Shown here: piece after piece, positions 42,740 to 51,420 of the stretch
How positions within the stretch are numbered: position 1 is the stretch's first letter
How the letters are laid out: each line of letters starts with the position of its first letter
NCBI RefSeq assembly: GCF_019218285.1
Contig: NZ_JAHUZG010000003.1
Span: 124,001 to 188,000 of the forward strand
Length of the DNA stretch: 64,000 bases
Direction of reading: 5' to 3'
Source: Antarctobacter sediminis
Lineage (GTDB): Bacteria; Pseudomonadota; Alphaproteobacteria; Rhodobacterales; Rhodobacteraceae
Program-made: the position numbers and the translations under genes
The notes under the pieces: generated by a model
Databases searched by the model: none
Seen by the model: only the letters and a program-made list of their open reading frames with translations
Told to the model about the DNA's origin: nothing

Positions 42740-43792
42740 ATGTCTGACATACACACGAAGAACAAAGAGGCCATTGCCCCGCTGCGTGCGGCGATGGTGG
42801 ATTTCGACGCGGATGGCGTGCGCGCCGCGCTGAGGGCGGTGATCGCGCCTGACGCGGTGATCCACATGCCGCATCCGTTTGGCGATTTCGAAGGGCCGGA
42901 CGCTTTTTACGACGCCTGTTATGCGCCGCTGTTCGAGGCGATGCCGGATCTGGAGCGGCGTGACTGGATCGTCATGGGCGGCCCGGACGAACATGGTGGC
43001 GACTGGGTTGGTTGCGGCGGTCATTATTACGGTACTTTTGTCGGTCCGTGGCTGGACATTCCGCCGACCGGCCACCTGACCCACATGCGGTTCCACGAGT
43101 TCTATCGTTTCGTCGATGGCAAGGTTGTCGAGATCCAGACGCTTTGGGATATTCCCGAGGTGATGATGCAGGCGAAGGCCTGGCCCATGGCGCCGAGTCT
43201 CGGGCTGGAATTCTGCATCCCCGGACCGGCGACGCTGGACGGTATCGTGCCCGGCCCCTGGGACGCGGAAAAGGCCAGCGCGTCGCAGCAGCATATCATC
43301 GACATGCTGACCCATATGAAAAAGCACCCCAGCCAGGGTGGTCCGGAAGTGATGGAGATGCCGCGTTTTTGGCATGAGCGGATGAACTGGTACGGACCGG
43401 CGGGTATCGGCACCGGTCGTGGCATCGCCGGGTTCCGTAACTGGCACCAGATCCCTTTCCTGAACGGGATGCCCGACCGCGGAAAATACGTGGATGAGAT
43501 CACCTATCACTTTTTCGGGGACGGGGCCTATGCCGCGGTGACAGGTTGGCCGAACATGATCCAGACCGTGACCCATGACGGCTGGATGGGCATTGTGCCC
43601 AACGGCAAGAAGATCACCATGCGGAGCCTTGATTTCTGGCGCTTGGAAAACGGCAAGATCCGCGAAAACTGGGTCATGGTGGATATTCTGGATGCCTATC
43701 GGCAGATGGGCGTGGATGTCTTTGCCCGCCTGCGCGAGTTCAACAAGGTGCGCGTCCAGGGCCGCATTCCCTTCCCGGTGGGAGACGTCTGA
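42740..43792 (+). CDS. Two-domain NTF2/SnoaL-like protein (D)
   Basis: Two NTF2-like domains (350 aa; about 10-170 and 205-340). It is a close paralogue of the 38099-39139 product, sharing FHEFYRFVDGKVVEIQTLWD near 116-135, WYGPAGIGTGRG near 217-228, MRSLDFWRLENGKIRENWVM near 294-313 and MGVDVFARLREF at the end. The presence of paralogous pairs suggests two subunits of a heteromer or successive steps. The SDR gene starts directly at its stop (TGATG). Confidence 0.82.
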   Translation: MSDIHTKNKEAIAPLRAAMVDFDADGVRAALRAVIAPDAVIHMPHPFGDFEGPDAFYDACYAPLFEAMPDLERRDWIVMGGPDEHGGDWVGCGGHYYGTFVGPWLDIPPTGHLTHMRFHEFYRFVDGKVVEIQTLWDIPEVMMQAKAWPMAPSLGLEFCIPGPATLDGIVPGPWDAEKASASQQHIIDMLTHMKKHPSQGGPEVMEMPRFWHERMNWYGPAGIGTGRGIAGFRNWHQIPFLNGMPDRGKYVDEITYHFFGDGAYAAVTGWPNMIQTVTHDGWMGIVPNGKKITMRSLDFWRLENGKIRENWVMVDILDAYRQMGVDVFARLREFNKVRVQGRIPFPVGDV

Positions 43793-44556
43793 TGGATTTG
43801 CCACGCACCCCCGCGTTCCGGCTGGAGGGCAAGCGCGCGCTTGTCACCGGCGCGTCCTCGGGCATCGGTCTGGCCTGCGCCGTGGCGCTGGCCGAGGCCG
43901 GGGCAGAGGTGGTGTTGGCGGCCCGGTCGGCTGGCAAGCTGTCCGCGTTGGCCGACGCGCTGACAGCGGCCGGTCATGCGGCCACGGTGCTGTCGCTGGA
44001 TGTCTCTGACATCGCGGCGACCGATAGCGCCGTGGCCGCGCATGGCCCCTTTGACATCCTTGTGAACTCGGCCGGGCTGGCGATCCATTCGCCGGCACTG
44101 GACACGACCGAGGCGGACTTCGACGCCGTCAACGATCTGAACGTCAAGGGGGCCTATTTCCTCACGCGTGCCGTGGCGAAGGGGCTGGCCGAGGCGGGCA
44201 AGCCCGGGTCGCTGATCAATATCTCGAGCCAGATGGCCAAGGTGGGCGGCATCGACCGTGCCGTGTATTCGGCCACGAAACATGCGGTCGAAGGCTTTAC
44301 CAAGTCGATGGCCATCGAATGGGGCCCGAAGGGCATTCGCGTCAACACGATCTGCCCGACTTTCATCGTCACACCACTGACCAAGCAGACCTTTGACCGG
44401 CCTGAGCGGCGCGCCTGGGTAGAGGAGAAGATCAAGCTGGGTCGCGTGGGCGAGGTCGAGGACATTATGGGGCCGGTGGTTTTTCTGGCCTCGGATGCGG
44501 CGGCGCTGATCACCGGCACCGCCCTGATGGTGGACGGAGGCTGGACGGCGGACTGA
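43792..44556 (+). CDS. Short-chain dehydrogenase/reductase
   Basis: Classical SDR (254 aa) with the NAD(P) motif TGASSGIG (residues 20-27), N-S-A-G near 90, catalytic Ser in N-I-S-S-Q near 144, and Y-S-A-T-K (Tyr and Lys) near 159-163. The acidic/neutral residue after the second strand (LAARSAGKL) suggests no strict NADP preference can be read. It is part of the LacI-controlled operon, coupled to the NTF2-like gene upstream and the small gene downstream. It probably interconverts a sugar-alcohol or keto group. Confidence 0.9.
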   Translation: MDLPRTPAFRLEGKRALVTGASSGIGLACAVALAEAGAEVVLAARSAGKLSALADALTAAGHAATVLSLDVSDIAATDSAVAAHGPFDILVNSAGLAIHSPALDTTEADFDAVNDLNVKGAYFLTRAVAKGLAEAGKPGSLINISSQMAKVGGIDRAVYSATKHAVEGFTKSMAIEWGPKGIRVNTICPTFIVTPLTKQTFDRPERRAWVEEKIKLGRVGEVEDIMGPVVFLASDAAALITGTALMVDGGWTAD

Positions 44557-44822
44557 TGACCAACGTGGTGCAGCTTGACCTCAGACGACCGCATCGCACG
44601 CTTCAGGCCGAGATCCTGTGGCGGGCGATGCCGCGCGACCTGCGTATCGTGTTGAGGCACAAGCTGTCCCACCTTGGCCCGGGCGGGATGACGACGGAAC
44701 TGGGGCGACACTGGACCGCCGGGCAGTGGTCGCTGACGCCTTATCCGCATAGTGAAGAGTTCGGGCTCGACGCCAGCGTGGCGGCCGAGTTGGTAGAGCG
44801 GTTGAGGAGGGGCGATGACTGA
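44556..44822 (+). CDS. Small protein of unknown function (88 aa)
   Basis: A basic 88-residue protein, starting MTNVVQLDLRRPHR. No motif or family is recognised. It has no signal peptide or membrane segment, and the C-terminal third (D-A-S-V-A-A-E-L-V-E-R-L-R-R-G-D-D) is probably helical. It overlaps the SDR stop by one base (TGATG) and the lacI start by eight bases, so it is kept within a tightly packed operon and is probably expressed. Confidence 0.65.
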   Translation: MTNVVQLDLRRPHRTLQAEILWRAMPRDLRIVLRHKLSHLGPGGMTTELGRHWTAGQWSLTPYPHSEEFGLDASVAAELVERLRRGDD

Positions 44823-45843
44823 GACCAAGGTCACATCGATGGACGTGGCGCGGCTGGCCGGGGTCAGCCAATCCGCTGTAAGCCGGGTGTTCACGCCGGG
44901 GGCCTCGGCCTCGAAGAAGACGATCGAGAAAGTGCGCAAGGCTGCCGAACAGCTTGGGTATCGTCCCAATATTCTGGCCCGCGCGATGGTGTCGGGCAAA
45001 AGCCGGATCATCGGCTTGGTCGTCGCTTATCTTGATAACTACTTTTACCCCGAAGCGCTGGAAAAGCTGTCGAATGCGCTTCAGGCCGAAGGCTATCACG
45101 TGCTGATCTTCATGGCCTCGCAGACGGCGGGCAATATCGACGAGGTGCTGGACGAGATCCTCGATTATCAGGTCGAAGGCATCGTCATGGCCTCTGTCGC
45201 CATGTCTTCGGACATCGCGCAACGCTGCCAACAGGCCGGTGTGCCGGTGGTTTTGTTCAACCGCTACGAAGACCGCGAAGGCATCACCTCGGTGGCGTCG
45301 GACAATTTCGGCGGCGGGCAGCGCGTGGCCGAGTTCCTGCTGGCCGGTGGCCACCAGCGGATCGGCCATATCGCGGGATGGGAAGGGGCTTCGACCCAAC
45401 GCGACCGCGAAGCCGGGTTCCTTGCCGGTCTGGCCGAACGGGGGATGACGCTGTGCGCCCGCGAGGTCGGCAACTTCCACATGGAAGAGGCGCGGGCTGC
45501 CGCGCGCGCCATGTTTGACCGGCCGGATCACCCCGACGCTGTTTTTGTCGCCAATGATCACATGGCCATTGCGGTCATGGACGTGATCCGTTTCGAGCTG
45601 GGCCTGACCATTCCGGGGGATGTTTCGGTCGTCGGTTACGACGATGTGCCGCCCGCGGCCTGGCCCGCCTATAACCTGACAACCGTGCGCCAGCGCGCCA
45701 ACCGGATGGTCGAAGAGACCGTCAAGGCATTGCTGGATCACATCAATACATTCGATCCCGCCAAGACGCGGAAGATCACGATCGACGGGCCGATGATCGT
45801 GCGCGGTTCGGCCCGCATTCCCCAAGGATGGACACAGGCATGA
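44815..45843 (+). CDS. LacI-family transcriptional regulator
   Basis: Regulator (342 aa) with a LacI-type helix-turn-helix at the N terminus (TSMDVARLAGVSQSAVSRVF, residues about 5-24) followed by the hinge helix (P-N-I-L-A-R-A-M near 51) and a periplasmic-binding-like sensor domain. It lies inside the importer/catabolic operon that it most likely represses. The TGCA-N2-CG-N2-TGCA sites at 33594-33662 have the central CG typical of this family. The ligand is probably the imported compound or a derivative. Confidence 0.92.
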   Translation: MTETKVTSMDVARLAGVSQSAVSRVFTPGASASKKTIEKVRKAAEQLGYRPNILARAMVSGKSRIIGLVVAYLDNYFYPEALEKLSNALQAEGYHVLIFMASQTAGNIDEVLDEILDYQVEGIVMASVAMSSDIAQRCQQAGVPVVLFNRYEDREGITSVASDNFGGGQRVAEFLLAGGHQRIGHIAGWEGASTQRDREAGFLAGLAERGMTLCAREVGNFHMEEARAAARAMFDRPDHPDAVFVANDHMAIAVMDVIRFELGLTIPGDVSVVGYDDVPPAAWPAYNLTTVRQRANRMVEETVKALLDHINTFDPAKTRKITIDGPMIVRGSARIPQGWTQA

Positions 45844-46841
45844 CTGCTCCCATGAAAGGCTTTGACGCCAAATTCGTCGACTTTCCCGATTACATCATCG
45901 GGATCACCAAGGAGATCTGGGAAGATCGCGGCATCGCGACCCTGCACCAGTATTACGCGCCGGACATCGTCGTGCGTTCGCCCGCGTCGGTCGTGGTGGG
46001 CAACCAGGGTGTAATCGGCGCAACCATGGCCACTCTGGCCGAATTTCCCGACCGGACGCTGTTTGGCGAGGATGTGATCTGGTCCGGGACGCCGGAGGAG
46101 GGGATGCTGTCCTCGCACCGCCTGCACTCGACGGCGACGCATATTCACCCCGGTGTCTATGGCGCGCCCTCGGGCAAGAAACTGCACTACCGCATCCTTG
46201 CGGATTGTCATGCCATCAACAACCAGATCAACGACGAATGGCTGATCCGCGATCAGGGCGCCATCGTGCGCCAACTGGGATGGGAGCCGAAAGACTTTGC
46301 CCGTGACCTGATTGCGCGCGAAGGTGGCCCGGAAAGCTGCGTGCAACCCTACACGCCCGCGAACGAAGTCGAAGGCCCCTACAAGGGCACCGGCAACGAC
46401 AATGAATGGGGTCAGCGCTATGCCGAGATACTGACCCGGATCATGAATGCCGATTTCACCGTGATCCCGCAGGAATACGACCGGGGCGCGAACCTTGCCT
46501 ATCCGGGCGGGATCGAAACCCTCAGCCACGAAGGCGCCGACCAGTTCTGGATGGGTCTGCGGGCGGCGTTCCCCAATGCGGAGTTCAAGATCCACCACGT
46601 GATCGGCCGCGATGATCCGATGATGCCGCCGCGCGCCGCCATCCGCTGGACCCTGCATGGCAAGCACGAAGGCTGGGGCGCCTTTGGCACGCCCACCGGG
46701 GCCGAGGTCTTTGTGCTGGGAATTTCCCATGCCGAATTCGGCGCGCTGGTCGGTGGCAAGCCGCAACTGCGCCGGGAATGGACGCTGTTCGACGAAACCG
46801 CGGTCTGGAAACAGATCCTGCTGAAAACGGGCGATCTCTGA
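45840..46841 (+). CDS. NTF2/SnoaL-like protein (E)
   Basis: Fifth NTF2-like protein of the cluster (333 aa, two domains at about 10-150 and 180-325). It is more divergent than the others, but has the SnoaL pattern in YAPDIVVRSPASVVVGNQG and, in the second half, IRWTLHGKHEGWGAFGTPTG. The start overlaps the lacI stop by four bases. It precedes a cupin gene after a 138-base gap that contains no convincing gene. Function unknown. Confidence 0.75.
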   Translation: MTAPMKGFDAKFVDFPDYIIGITKEIWEDRGIATLHQYYAPDIVVRSPASVVVGNQGVIGATMATLAEFPDRTLFGEDVIWSGTPEEGMLSSHRLHSTATHIHPGVYGAPSGKKLHYRILADCHAINNQINDEWLIRDQGAIVRQLGWEPKDFARDLIAREGGPESCVQPYTPANEVEGPYKGTGNDNEWGQRYAEILTRIMNADFTVIPQEYDRGANLAYPGGIETLSHEGADQFWMGLRAAFPNAEFKIHHVIGRDDPMMPPRAAIRWTLHGKHEGWGAFGTPTGAEVFVLGISHAEFGALVGGKPQLRREWTLFDETAVWKQILLKTGDL

Positions 46842-46979
46842 ATGTTGACACAGCCGCAGGCGCTTTGCCGCCATCACGTCTATCTGGCCAGCCTTCGGGC
46901 GCGACGGCTGAACCTGCGGCCTCCGGGGTAGGGGGCGCAGGCCCTATCCCCTATCCCAACTCATTCAAGGAACAAACAG

Positions 46980-47945
46980 ATGACACCCCAAGACATGGAA
47001 ACCCGCATCGTTCGCTACGGTGACCTGCAACCCTGCAAGACCGCCTTCATCGACGCCCACACACCGGGCAGCGATCAGAAGGAAAACTTTACCATCATCG
47101 GTGGCGGCGTGTCTGAATCCCCCGATCAGCACGTCCACATCTCGGTCCCGCATGGTTTCAACATCGGCGCCGCGGGTCAGCCGCCGAAATGCCGCAACTC
47201 GTTGCACGATCACCGCACGGCCGAGGCGTTTTTTGTCCTTTCAGGGCGCTGGCGGTTTTTCTGGGGCCGTTGGGGCGACGCGGGTGAGGTTGTTCTGGAA
47301 AAGGGCGACATCTTCAACATTCCCACTGGCATCTTTCGCGGGTTCGAGAACATCGGAACCGATTACGGGATGATCATGGCGATCCTCGGCGGTGACGATG
47401 CCGGGGGCGGCGTCATGTGGGCGCCGCAGGTGATCGAGGACGCCGCGGACCATGGGCTGGTGCTGGGCGAGGATGGCAAGCTGTACGATACCAAGCGCCA
47501 GCAGCGCCTGCCGGAAGGCGTCAAGCCGATGCCGCTGATGTCCGAAGAGGAACTGGCCAAGCGCCCCGAGCCGACGACCGCCGAAGTGCTGCCCAACCAT
47601 GTTGCCCGCTACTGGGATCTTGTCGCGCTGTCCGACAAGACGCCGGCCAAGGTTATCGGTGAAAGCGGCATCCTTCGCGACAAACCGGGCTTCGAGGTTG
47701 ATTTCATCACGCGCGCCTCGGCGACCGAAGCCAAGCACGCACATGACAAGCCTTCGGTCCTGATGCCGGTCACGGGTCATTGGAAAGTCACATGGGATGG
47801 CGGTTCGGCGACGCTGGCGCCGGGCGATACCATGTCCGTGCCGGAAAACCTTGCCCATTCGGCGGTGCCGTCGATGACCGGCGAGGCCGCGATGTATCAC
47901 ATCGTGGCCACCGGCGATCCGGCTGGCCTGACCTGGAAAGGCTGA
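46980..47945 (+). CDS. Two-domain cupin protein
   Basis: Bicupin (321 aa). Domain 1 (about 55-150) has the metal-site pattern SLHDHRTAEAFFVLSGRWRF, with two His and Glu, then GDIFNIPTGIFRGFEN. Domain 2 (about 225-315) has AKHAHDKPSVLMPVTGHWKV and the GDTMSVPENLAHSA strand. Such proteins act as dioxygenases, isomerases or sugar-acid-binding enzymes. It follows the NTF2-like genes and precedes a MetE-like gene, so it is likely a further step of the same unknown pathway. Confidence 0.85.
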   Translation: MTPQDMETRIVRYGDLQPCKTAFIDAHTPGSDQKENFTIIGGGVSESPDQHVHISVPHGFNIGAAGQPPKCRNSLHDHRTAEAFFVLSGRWRFFWGRWGDAGEVVLEKGDIFNIPTGIFRGFENIGTDYGMIMAILGGDDAGGGVMWAPQVIEDAADHGLVLGEDGKLYDTKRQQRLPEGVKPMPLMSEEELAKRPEPTTAEVLPNHVARYWDLVALSDKTPAKVIGESGILRDKPGFEVDFITRASATEAKHAHDKPSVLMPVTGHWKVTWDGGSATLAPGDTMSVPENLAHSAVPSMTGEAAMYHIVATGDPAGLTWKG

Positions 47946-47954
47946 CGGCTGCGT

Positions 47955-48401
47955 ATGAGGTTCATCCTCGCCTTTGTGACAGCCGTGGCCGCGATCATCC
48001 TGATCGGGGCCATTGCCGACGGTGACTGGCAGGCCCTGCTTTACGCGGGGCCTGTCGTGATTGTTGCAGGGGCTTTGCTGTGGCGCAATCTGCAAGACCC
48101 CGAAGTAACCCGCAGGAATGGATTGCGGGCACGGGTGACATTTACCTTTGAACCCGGTGACGGCGTCAGGCGCGACGGCACCTATGCCCGCGTCAACACA
48201 CACCCTGCGGATTGGCATGTCACGCTGCAACGGACGCCGGAACGCGGTGACATGCAGATCTACGACACCCCGCATCGCGGCTGGGTCTGGCTGGGGCCGG
48301 ACGGGCTGCCTGAACGGGTCAAGATCTCATACGCCACGACCTGGAAAACATGGCCGGTTGTCAGTGCGGCCCCAATCTCAACAGAAGGACCAAGCTCATG
48401 A
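47955..48401 (+). CDS. Small membrane-anchored protein (148 aa)
   Basis: The N terminus has two hydrophobic segments (about 3-21 and 27-43), then a soluble C-terminal part rich in Arg, Thr and Trp (T-F-T-F-E-P-G-D-G, GWVWLGPDGLPERVKISY). I recognise no family. It starts nine bases after the cupin stop and its stop overlaps the MetE-like start (ATGA). It may be a membrane-associated accessory protein; no function can be given. Confidence 0.65.
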   Translation: MRFILAFVTAVAAIILIGAIADGDWQALLYAGPVVIVAGALLWRNLQDPEVTRRNGLRARVTFTFEPGDGVRRDGTYARVNTHPADWHVTLQRTPERGDMQIYDTPHRGWVWLGPDGLPERVKISYATTWKTWPVVSAAPISTEGPSS

Positions 48402-49519
48402 GTGTTTCCACGACACATGTCGGCTCTCTGCCCCGCACGCAGGAGGTGGTCGATTTCATCTTTGCCCGTGAACAGGGCAAATCCTATGATCAGGCGGCCT
48501 TCGATGCCTGTATGACGGCGGCGGTTTCGGAAACCGTGCGCAAGCAGAAAGAGGCCGGCATCGACATTGTCAGCGATGGCGAGACCTCCAAGATCAGCTA
48601 TGCCACCTACGTCAAGGACCGTTACACCGGGTTTGACGGGGACAGCCCGCGCAACGCGCCCGCCGATCTCAAGATGTTCCCCGGCTTTCTGAAACGGTTG
48701 GCCGATGATGGCGGCACTCCGAAATACGCCCGTCCCATGTGTGTGGGCGAAGTCAAATCCAAGGGGCAGGGCGAGTTGGAAAAGGACATTGCCAACCTCA
48801 AGGCGGCGATGGCCGATCACGGCATTGATCGCGGTTTCATGAACGCTGCCTCGCCGGGCGTGATCTCGCTGTTCCTGCAAAACGATTTCTACAAGACGCG
48901 CGAGGCTTATCTGGCGGCACTGGCCGACGCGATGAAGGCGGAATACGAAACCATCGTCGGCGCCGGGCTGGATCTGCAACTGGATTGTCCCGACCTTGCC
49001 TTGTCGCGGCATATGCTGTTCGCCGATCTCAGCGACGAAGAATTCGTCAAGATTGCTGATGCCCATGTCGAGGCGCTGAACCATGCGCTGTCCGACGTGC
49101 CGCAGGACAAGGTGCGGGTGCACATCTGCTGGGGCAACTACGAAGGTCCGCATTGCTGCGACATTGGCATGGACAAGGTGTTCACCACCCTGATGAACAC
49201 CAAATCGCGTTACGTGCTGTTCGAAACCTCGAACCCGCGCCACGCCCATGAATGGACCGTCTTCCGTGACCGCAAGGCCGAAATCCCGGAGGATAAGGTG
49301 CTGGTGCCCGGTGTCGTCGATACCACGACCAACTTTGTCGAGCACCCGCAGGTCGTCGCTCAACGCATCCAGCGGTTCACCGAAATCGTCGGCAACGACC
49401 GGGTGATCGCGGGCAGCGACTGTGGCTTTGGCACCTTCGCGGGTTTTGGCGCGGTTGATCCCGACATTGCCTATGCCAAGCTGGCAACGCTCGCCGAAGG
49501 CGCGGCGCTGGTTTCGTGA
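48398..49519 (+). CDS. MetE-like (cobalamin-independent) methyltransferase-family protein
   Basis: Zinc-dependent methyltransferase-like protein (373 aa) of the UROD/MetE superfamily. It resembles the C-terminal catalytic half of MetE: S-T-T-H-V-G-S-L-P-R at the start, G-I-D-I-V-S-D-G-E near 52, V-H-I-C-W-G-N-Y near 246, and S-D-C-G-F-G near 349, where His, Cys and Cys would bind zinc. The N-terminal half of true MetE is absent. Such stand-alone proteins often act on thiols or as C-S/C-O lyases or methyl transferases in catabolic clusters. Its stop overlaps the hydrolase GTG start. Confidence 0.85.
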   Translation: MSVSTTHVGSLPRTQEVVDFIFAREQGKSYDQAAFDACMTAAVSETVRKQKEAGIDIVSDGETSKISYATYVKDRYTGFDGDSPRNAPADLKMFPGFLKRLADDGGTPKYARPMCVGEVKSKGQGELEKDIANLKAAMADHGIDRGFMNAASPGVISLFLQNDFYKTREAYLAALADAMKAEYETIVGAGLDLQLDCPDLALSRHMLFADLSDEEFVKIADAHVEALNHALSDVPQDKVRVHICWGNYEGPHCCDIGMDKVFTTLMNTKSRYVLFETSNPRHAHEWTVFRDRKAEIPEDKVLVPGVVDTTTNFVEHPQVVAQRIQRFTEIVGNDRVIAGSDCGFGTFAGFGAVDPDIAYAKLATLAEGAALVS

Positions 49520-50217
49520 CCGAACCGCTGATCCTTTTGCCGGGCATGATGTGCGACGGGCGGCTGTTTTCGCCGCAGGCCGCCGGATTGCCCGGTGACA
49601 TCAGAACGGCGGGGCTGACCTCGGCGGACAGCGTTCAGGCGCTGGCGGCCCATGTTCTGGCCGAGGCGCCCGGGCGTTTTGCGCTGGGCGGTTTGTCGAT
49701 GGGGGGGATCGTGGCGATGGAGATCGTCCGGCAAGCCCCCGACCGTGTTACCCGGCTGGCGCTGATGGATACTAACCCGCTTGCGGAGCGTGACGAGGTC
49801 AAGGCCCGGCGCGGCCCCCAGATGGACAAGGCGCGGCAAGGCCGCTTGGCCGAGGTGATCCGGGACGAGATGAAACCGAACTACCTTGCCGATGGGCCAC
49901 GGCGGGCAGAGATCCTGGATCTGTGCATGGAAATGGCGCTGGAGCTGGGGCCAGAGGTTTTCTGCCGCCAGTCGGTTGCCCTGCGCGACCGCCCTGATCA
50001 GACGGAAACCCTGCGCGCCTATCGCGGGCCGACGCTGATCCTGTGCGGGGCCGACGATAAACCCTGCCCGGTGTCGCGCCATGAACTGATGCACGGATTG
50101 ATGCCGCATGCGACCCTGACGATCATCGCGCGGGCCGGGCACCTGCCCACGTTGGAACGGCCCGAGGAAACGAACGCCGCGCTGGCGCGCTGGCTGACGC
50201 TGGAACCGGCGGGCTGA
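49516..50217 (+). CDS. Alpha/beta hydrolase
   Basis: Serine hydrolase (233 aa) of the alpha/beta fold. The nucleophile elbow is G-L-S-M-G-G near residue 58, the acid Asp lies in CGADDKPCP near 182, and the His in ARAGHLPTLERPE near 210. The oxyanion segment L-L-P-G-M-M-C-D is at 7-14. The GTG overlaps the MetE-like stop (GTGA), and a ribosome site is lacking, so it relies on coupling. It may hydrolyse an ester or lactone at the end of the pathway. Confidence 0.85.
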   Translation: MTEPLILLPGMMCDGRLFSPQAAGLPGDIRTAGLTSADSVQALAAHVLAEAPGRFALGGLSMGGIVAMEIVRQAPDRVTRLALMDTNPLAERDEVKARRGPQMDKARQGRLAEVIRDEMKPNYLADGPRRAEILDLCMEMALELGPEVFCRQSVALRDRPDQTETLRAYRGPTLILCGADDKPCPVSRHELMHGLMPHATLTIIARAGHLPTLERPEETNAALARWLTLEPAG

Positions 50218-50302
50218 CCGGGACCGCTTCGGCCTTGACAGGGGGCGGGGCGGCTCGCAACTGGGGGCCGGAACAACGGGGCGCAGGCCGGGGCAGATCG
50301 CG

Positions 50303-51274
50303 ATGGACAGGCAAACGACCAATTTCGTCTTCTTGATCGAAACCGGGTTCACAATGCAGGCGTTTTCCTCGGCGGTCGAAGTCCTGCGCCTTGCCCGCAA
50401 GTTTGGCGATGCCAACCGTCTGGATTATTCGGTTGTCACGCTGGACAACGGGCCCGTGGCAGCGTCAAACGGGCTGAAGGTGCTGCCAAACCGGGACATC
50501 GAAGACATCCCGCCCAATGCGATCATTGTTTCGGTCGCCGGGGCGGGCATCGAAACCCAACATGACCCGGTGCTGGTGGGCAAACTGCGGCGCTGGGCCC
50601 GCGAAGGTCACGCGACATGGGGGATGTCTTCGGGTGTGGTGCGGCTGGCGCAGGCCGGTCTGGTCGATGGTTGTCGGGTTTCCGCCCATTGGGAAGATGT
50701 CCCCTACCTCAAGGAAAACCACCCCGAGGTCGAGCTTTCGGCCTCTTTATTCGTTCTTGCGTCACCGCATTCGACCTGCGCGGGCGGCGGGGCTTCGGCG
50801 GACCTGATGCTGAACTATATCGCGCGCGAAGTCTCGGAGTCGCTGGTGGACGAGATCGCCTCCCGCCTGATGATCGACGGGGTCCGGGACGGGCGCATGA
50901 AACAGCACCTTCCCACCGAGTTGCGTTATACCACGGCCAACACCACCATTTTTGCCGCCGTCCGCCTGATGGAAGCCAACCTATTCGAGGCGCTGCCGGT
51001 TCATGAGGTCGCCCGCCGGGTCGGTGTCTCGCAACGGCAACTGGAACGTCTGTTCAAGGCCGAGTTCGAGAAATCCCCCAAGGGTGTCTATCAGGAAATG
51101 CGTCTGAGCGAGGCCCGGCAGGAGGTGCTGGCCGGTCGCCGCAAGATCATCGACATCGCGTTGGACTACGGTTTCGAATCCGCAGCCTTTTCCAAGGTCT
51201 ACCGCCGTGCCTTTGGCGTGCTGCCGTCCAAGGACCGCGAACGGCAGGTCATACCCATGTCGCGATCTTCCTGA
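50303..51274 (+). CDS. GlxA-family AraC-type regulator
   Basis: Regulator of 323 aa with an N-terminal DJ-1/PfpI-like domain (about 5-170) and a C-terminal AraC double helix-turn-helix (about 215-315). The nucleophile-elbow region keeps H-S-T-C-A-G-G near 160, and HTH segments read VHEVARRVGVSQRQLERLFK and IDIALDYGFESAAFSKVYRR. This arrangement is that of GbdR-type regulators of glycine betaine/dimethylglycine catabolism. It lies just upstream of two DMGDH-like genes and probably activates them. Confidence 0.92.
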   Translation: MDRQTTNFVFLIETGFTMQAFSSAVEVLRLARKFGDANRLDYSVVTLDNGPVAASNGLKVLPNRDIEDIPPNAIIVSVAGAGIETQHDPVLVGKLRRWAREGHATWGMSSGVVRLAQAGLVDGCRVSAHWEDVPYLKENHPEVELSASLFVLASPHSTCAGGGASADLMLNYIAREVSESLVDEIASRLMIDGVRDGRMKQHLPTELRYTTANTTIFAAVRLMEANLFEALPVHEVARRVGVSQRQLERLFKAEFEKSPKGVYQEMRLSEARQEVLAGRRKIIDIALDYGFESAAFSKVYRRAFGVLPSKDRERQVIPMSRSS

Positions 51275-51345
51275 CAGGGCGTCGATAAACGCACGGCGGC
51301 AGGTTCGCCACGTTCCTAGCCTTGGCCAAGTTCAAGGAGGATCGC

Positions 51346-51420
51346 ATGGCACGCAAGGAACCGCGCAACAGACCGGCCCAAGAGTCGCCGCCCCTCACGG
51401 GCACCGGGGGCATGGCATGA
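51346..51420 (+). CDS. Candidate 24-aa leader peptide before the first DMGDH-like gene
   Basis: ATG with an excellent ribosome site (AAGGAGG, seven bases upstream) opens a 24-residue frame, MARKEPRNRPAQES then P-P-L-T-G-T-G-G-M-A. Its TGA overlaps the next ATG (ATGA). The real DMGDH-like start has no ribosome site of its own, so translation would depend on this peptide. It follows the same design as the candidate at 18528. The peptide itself is basic and proline-rich; no family is recognised. Confidence 0.5.
   Translation: MARKEPRNRPAQESPPLTGTGGMA

Noticed and set aside
40727-43804. A 1025-codon open frame on the minus strand opposite the HisD-like and NTF2-like genes
   Set aside because: It is an antisense shadow of high-GC coding sequence; the plus-strand frames carry clear family motifs and coupled starts, while the minus frame has none.
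46841-46930. A 29-codon frame after the fifth NTF2-like gene
   Set aside because: It touches the previous stop but has no ribosome site and does not couple to the next gene; no support for translation.
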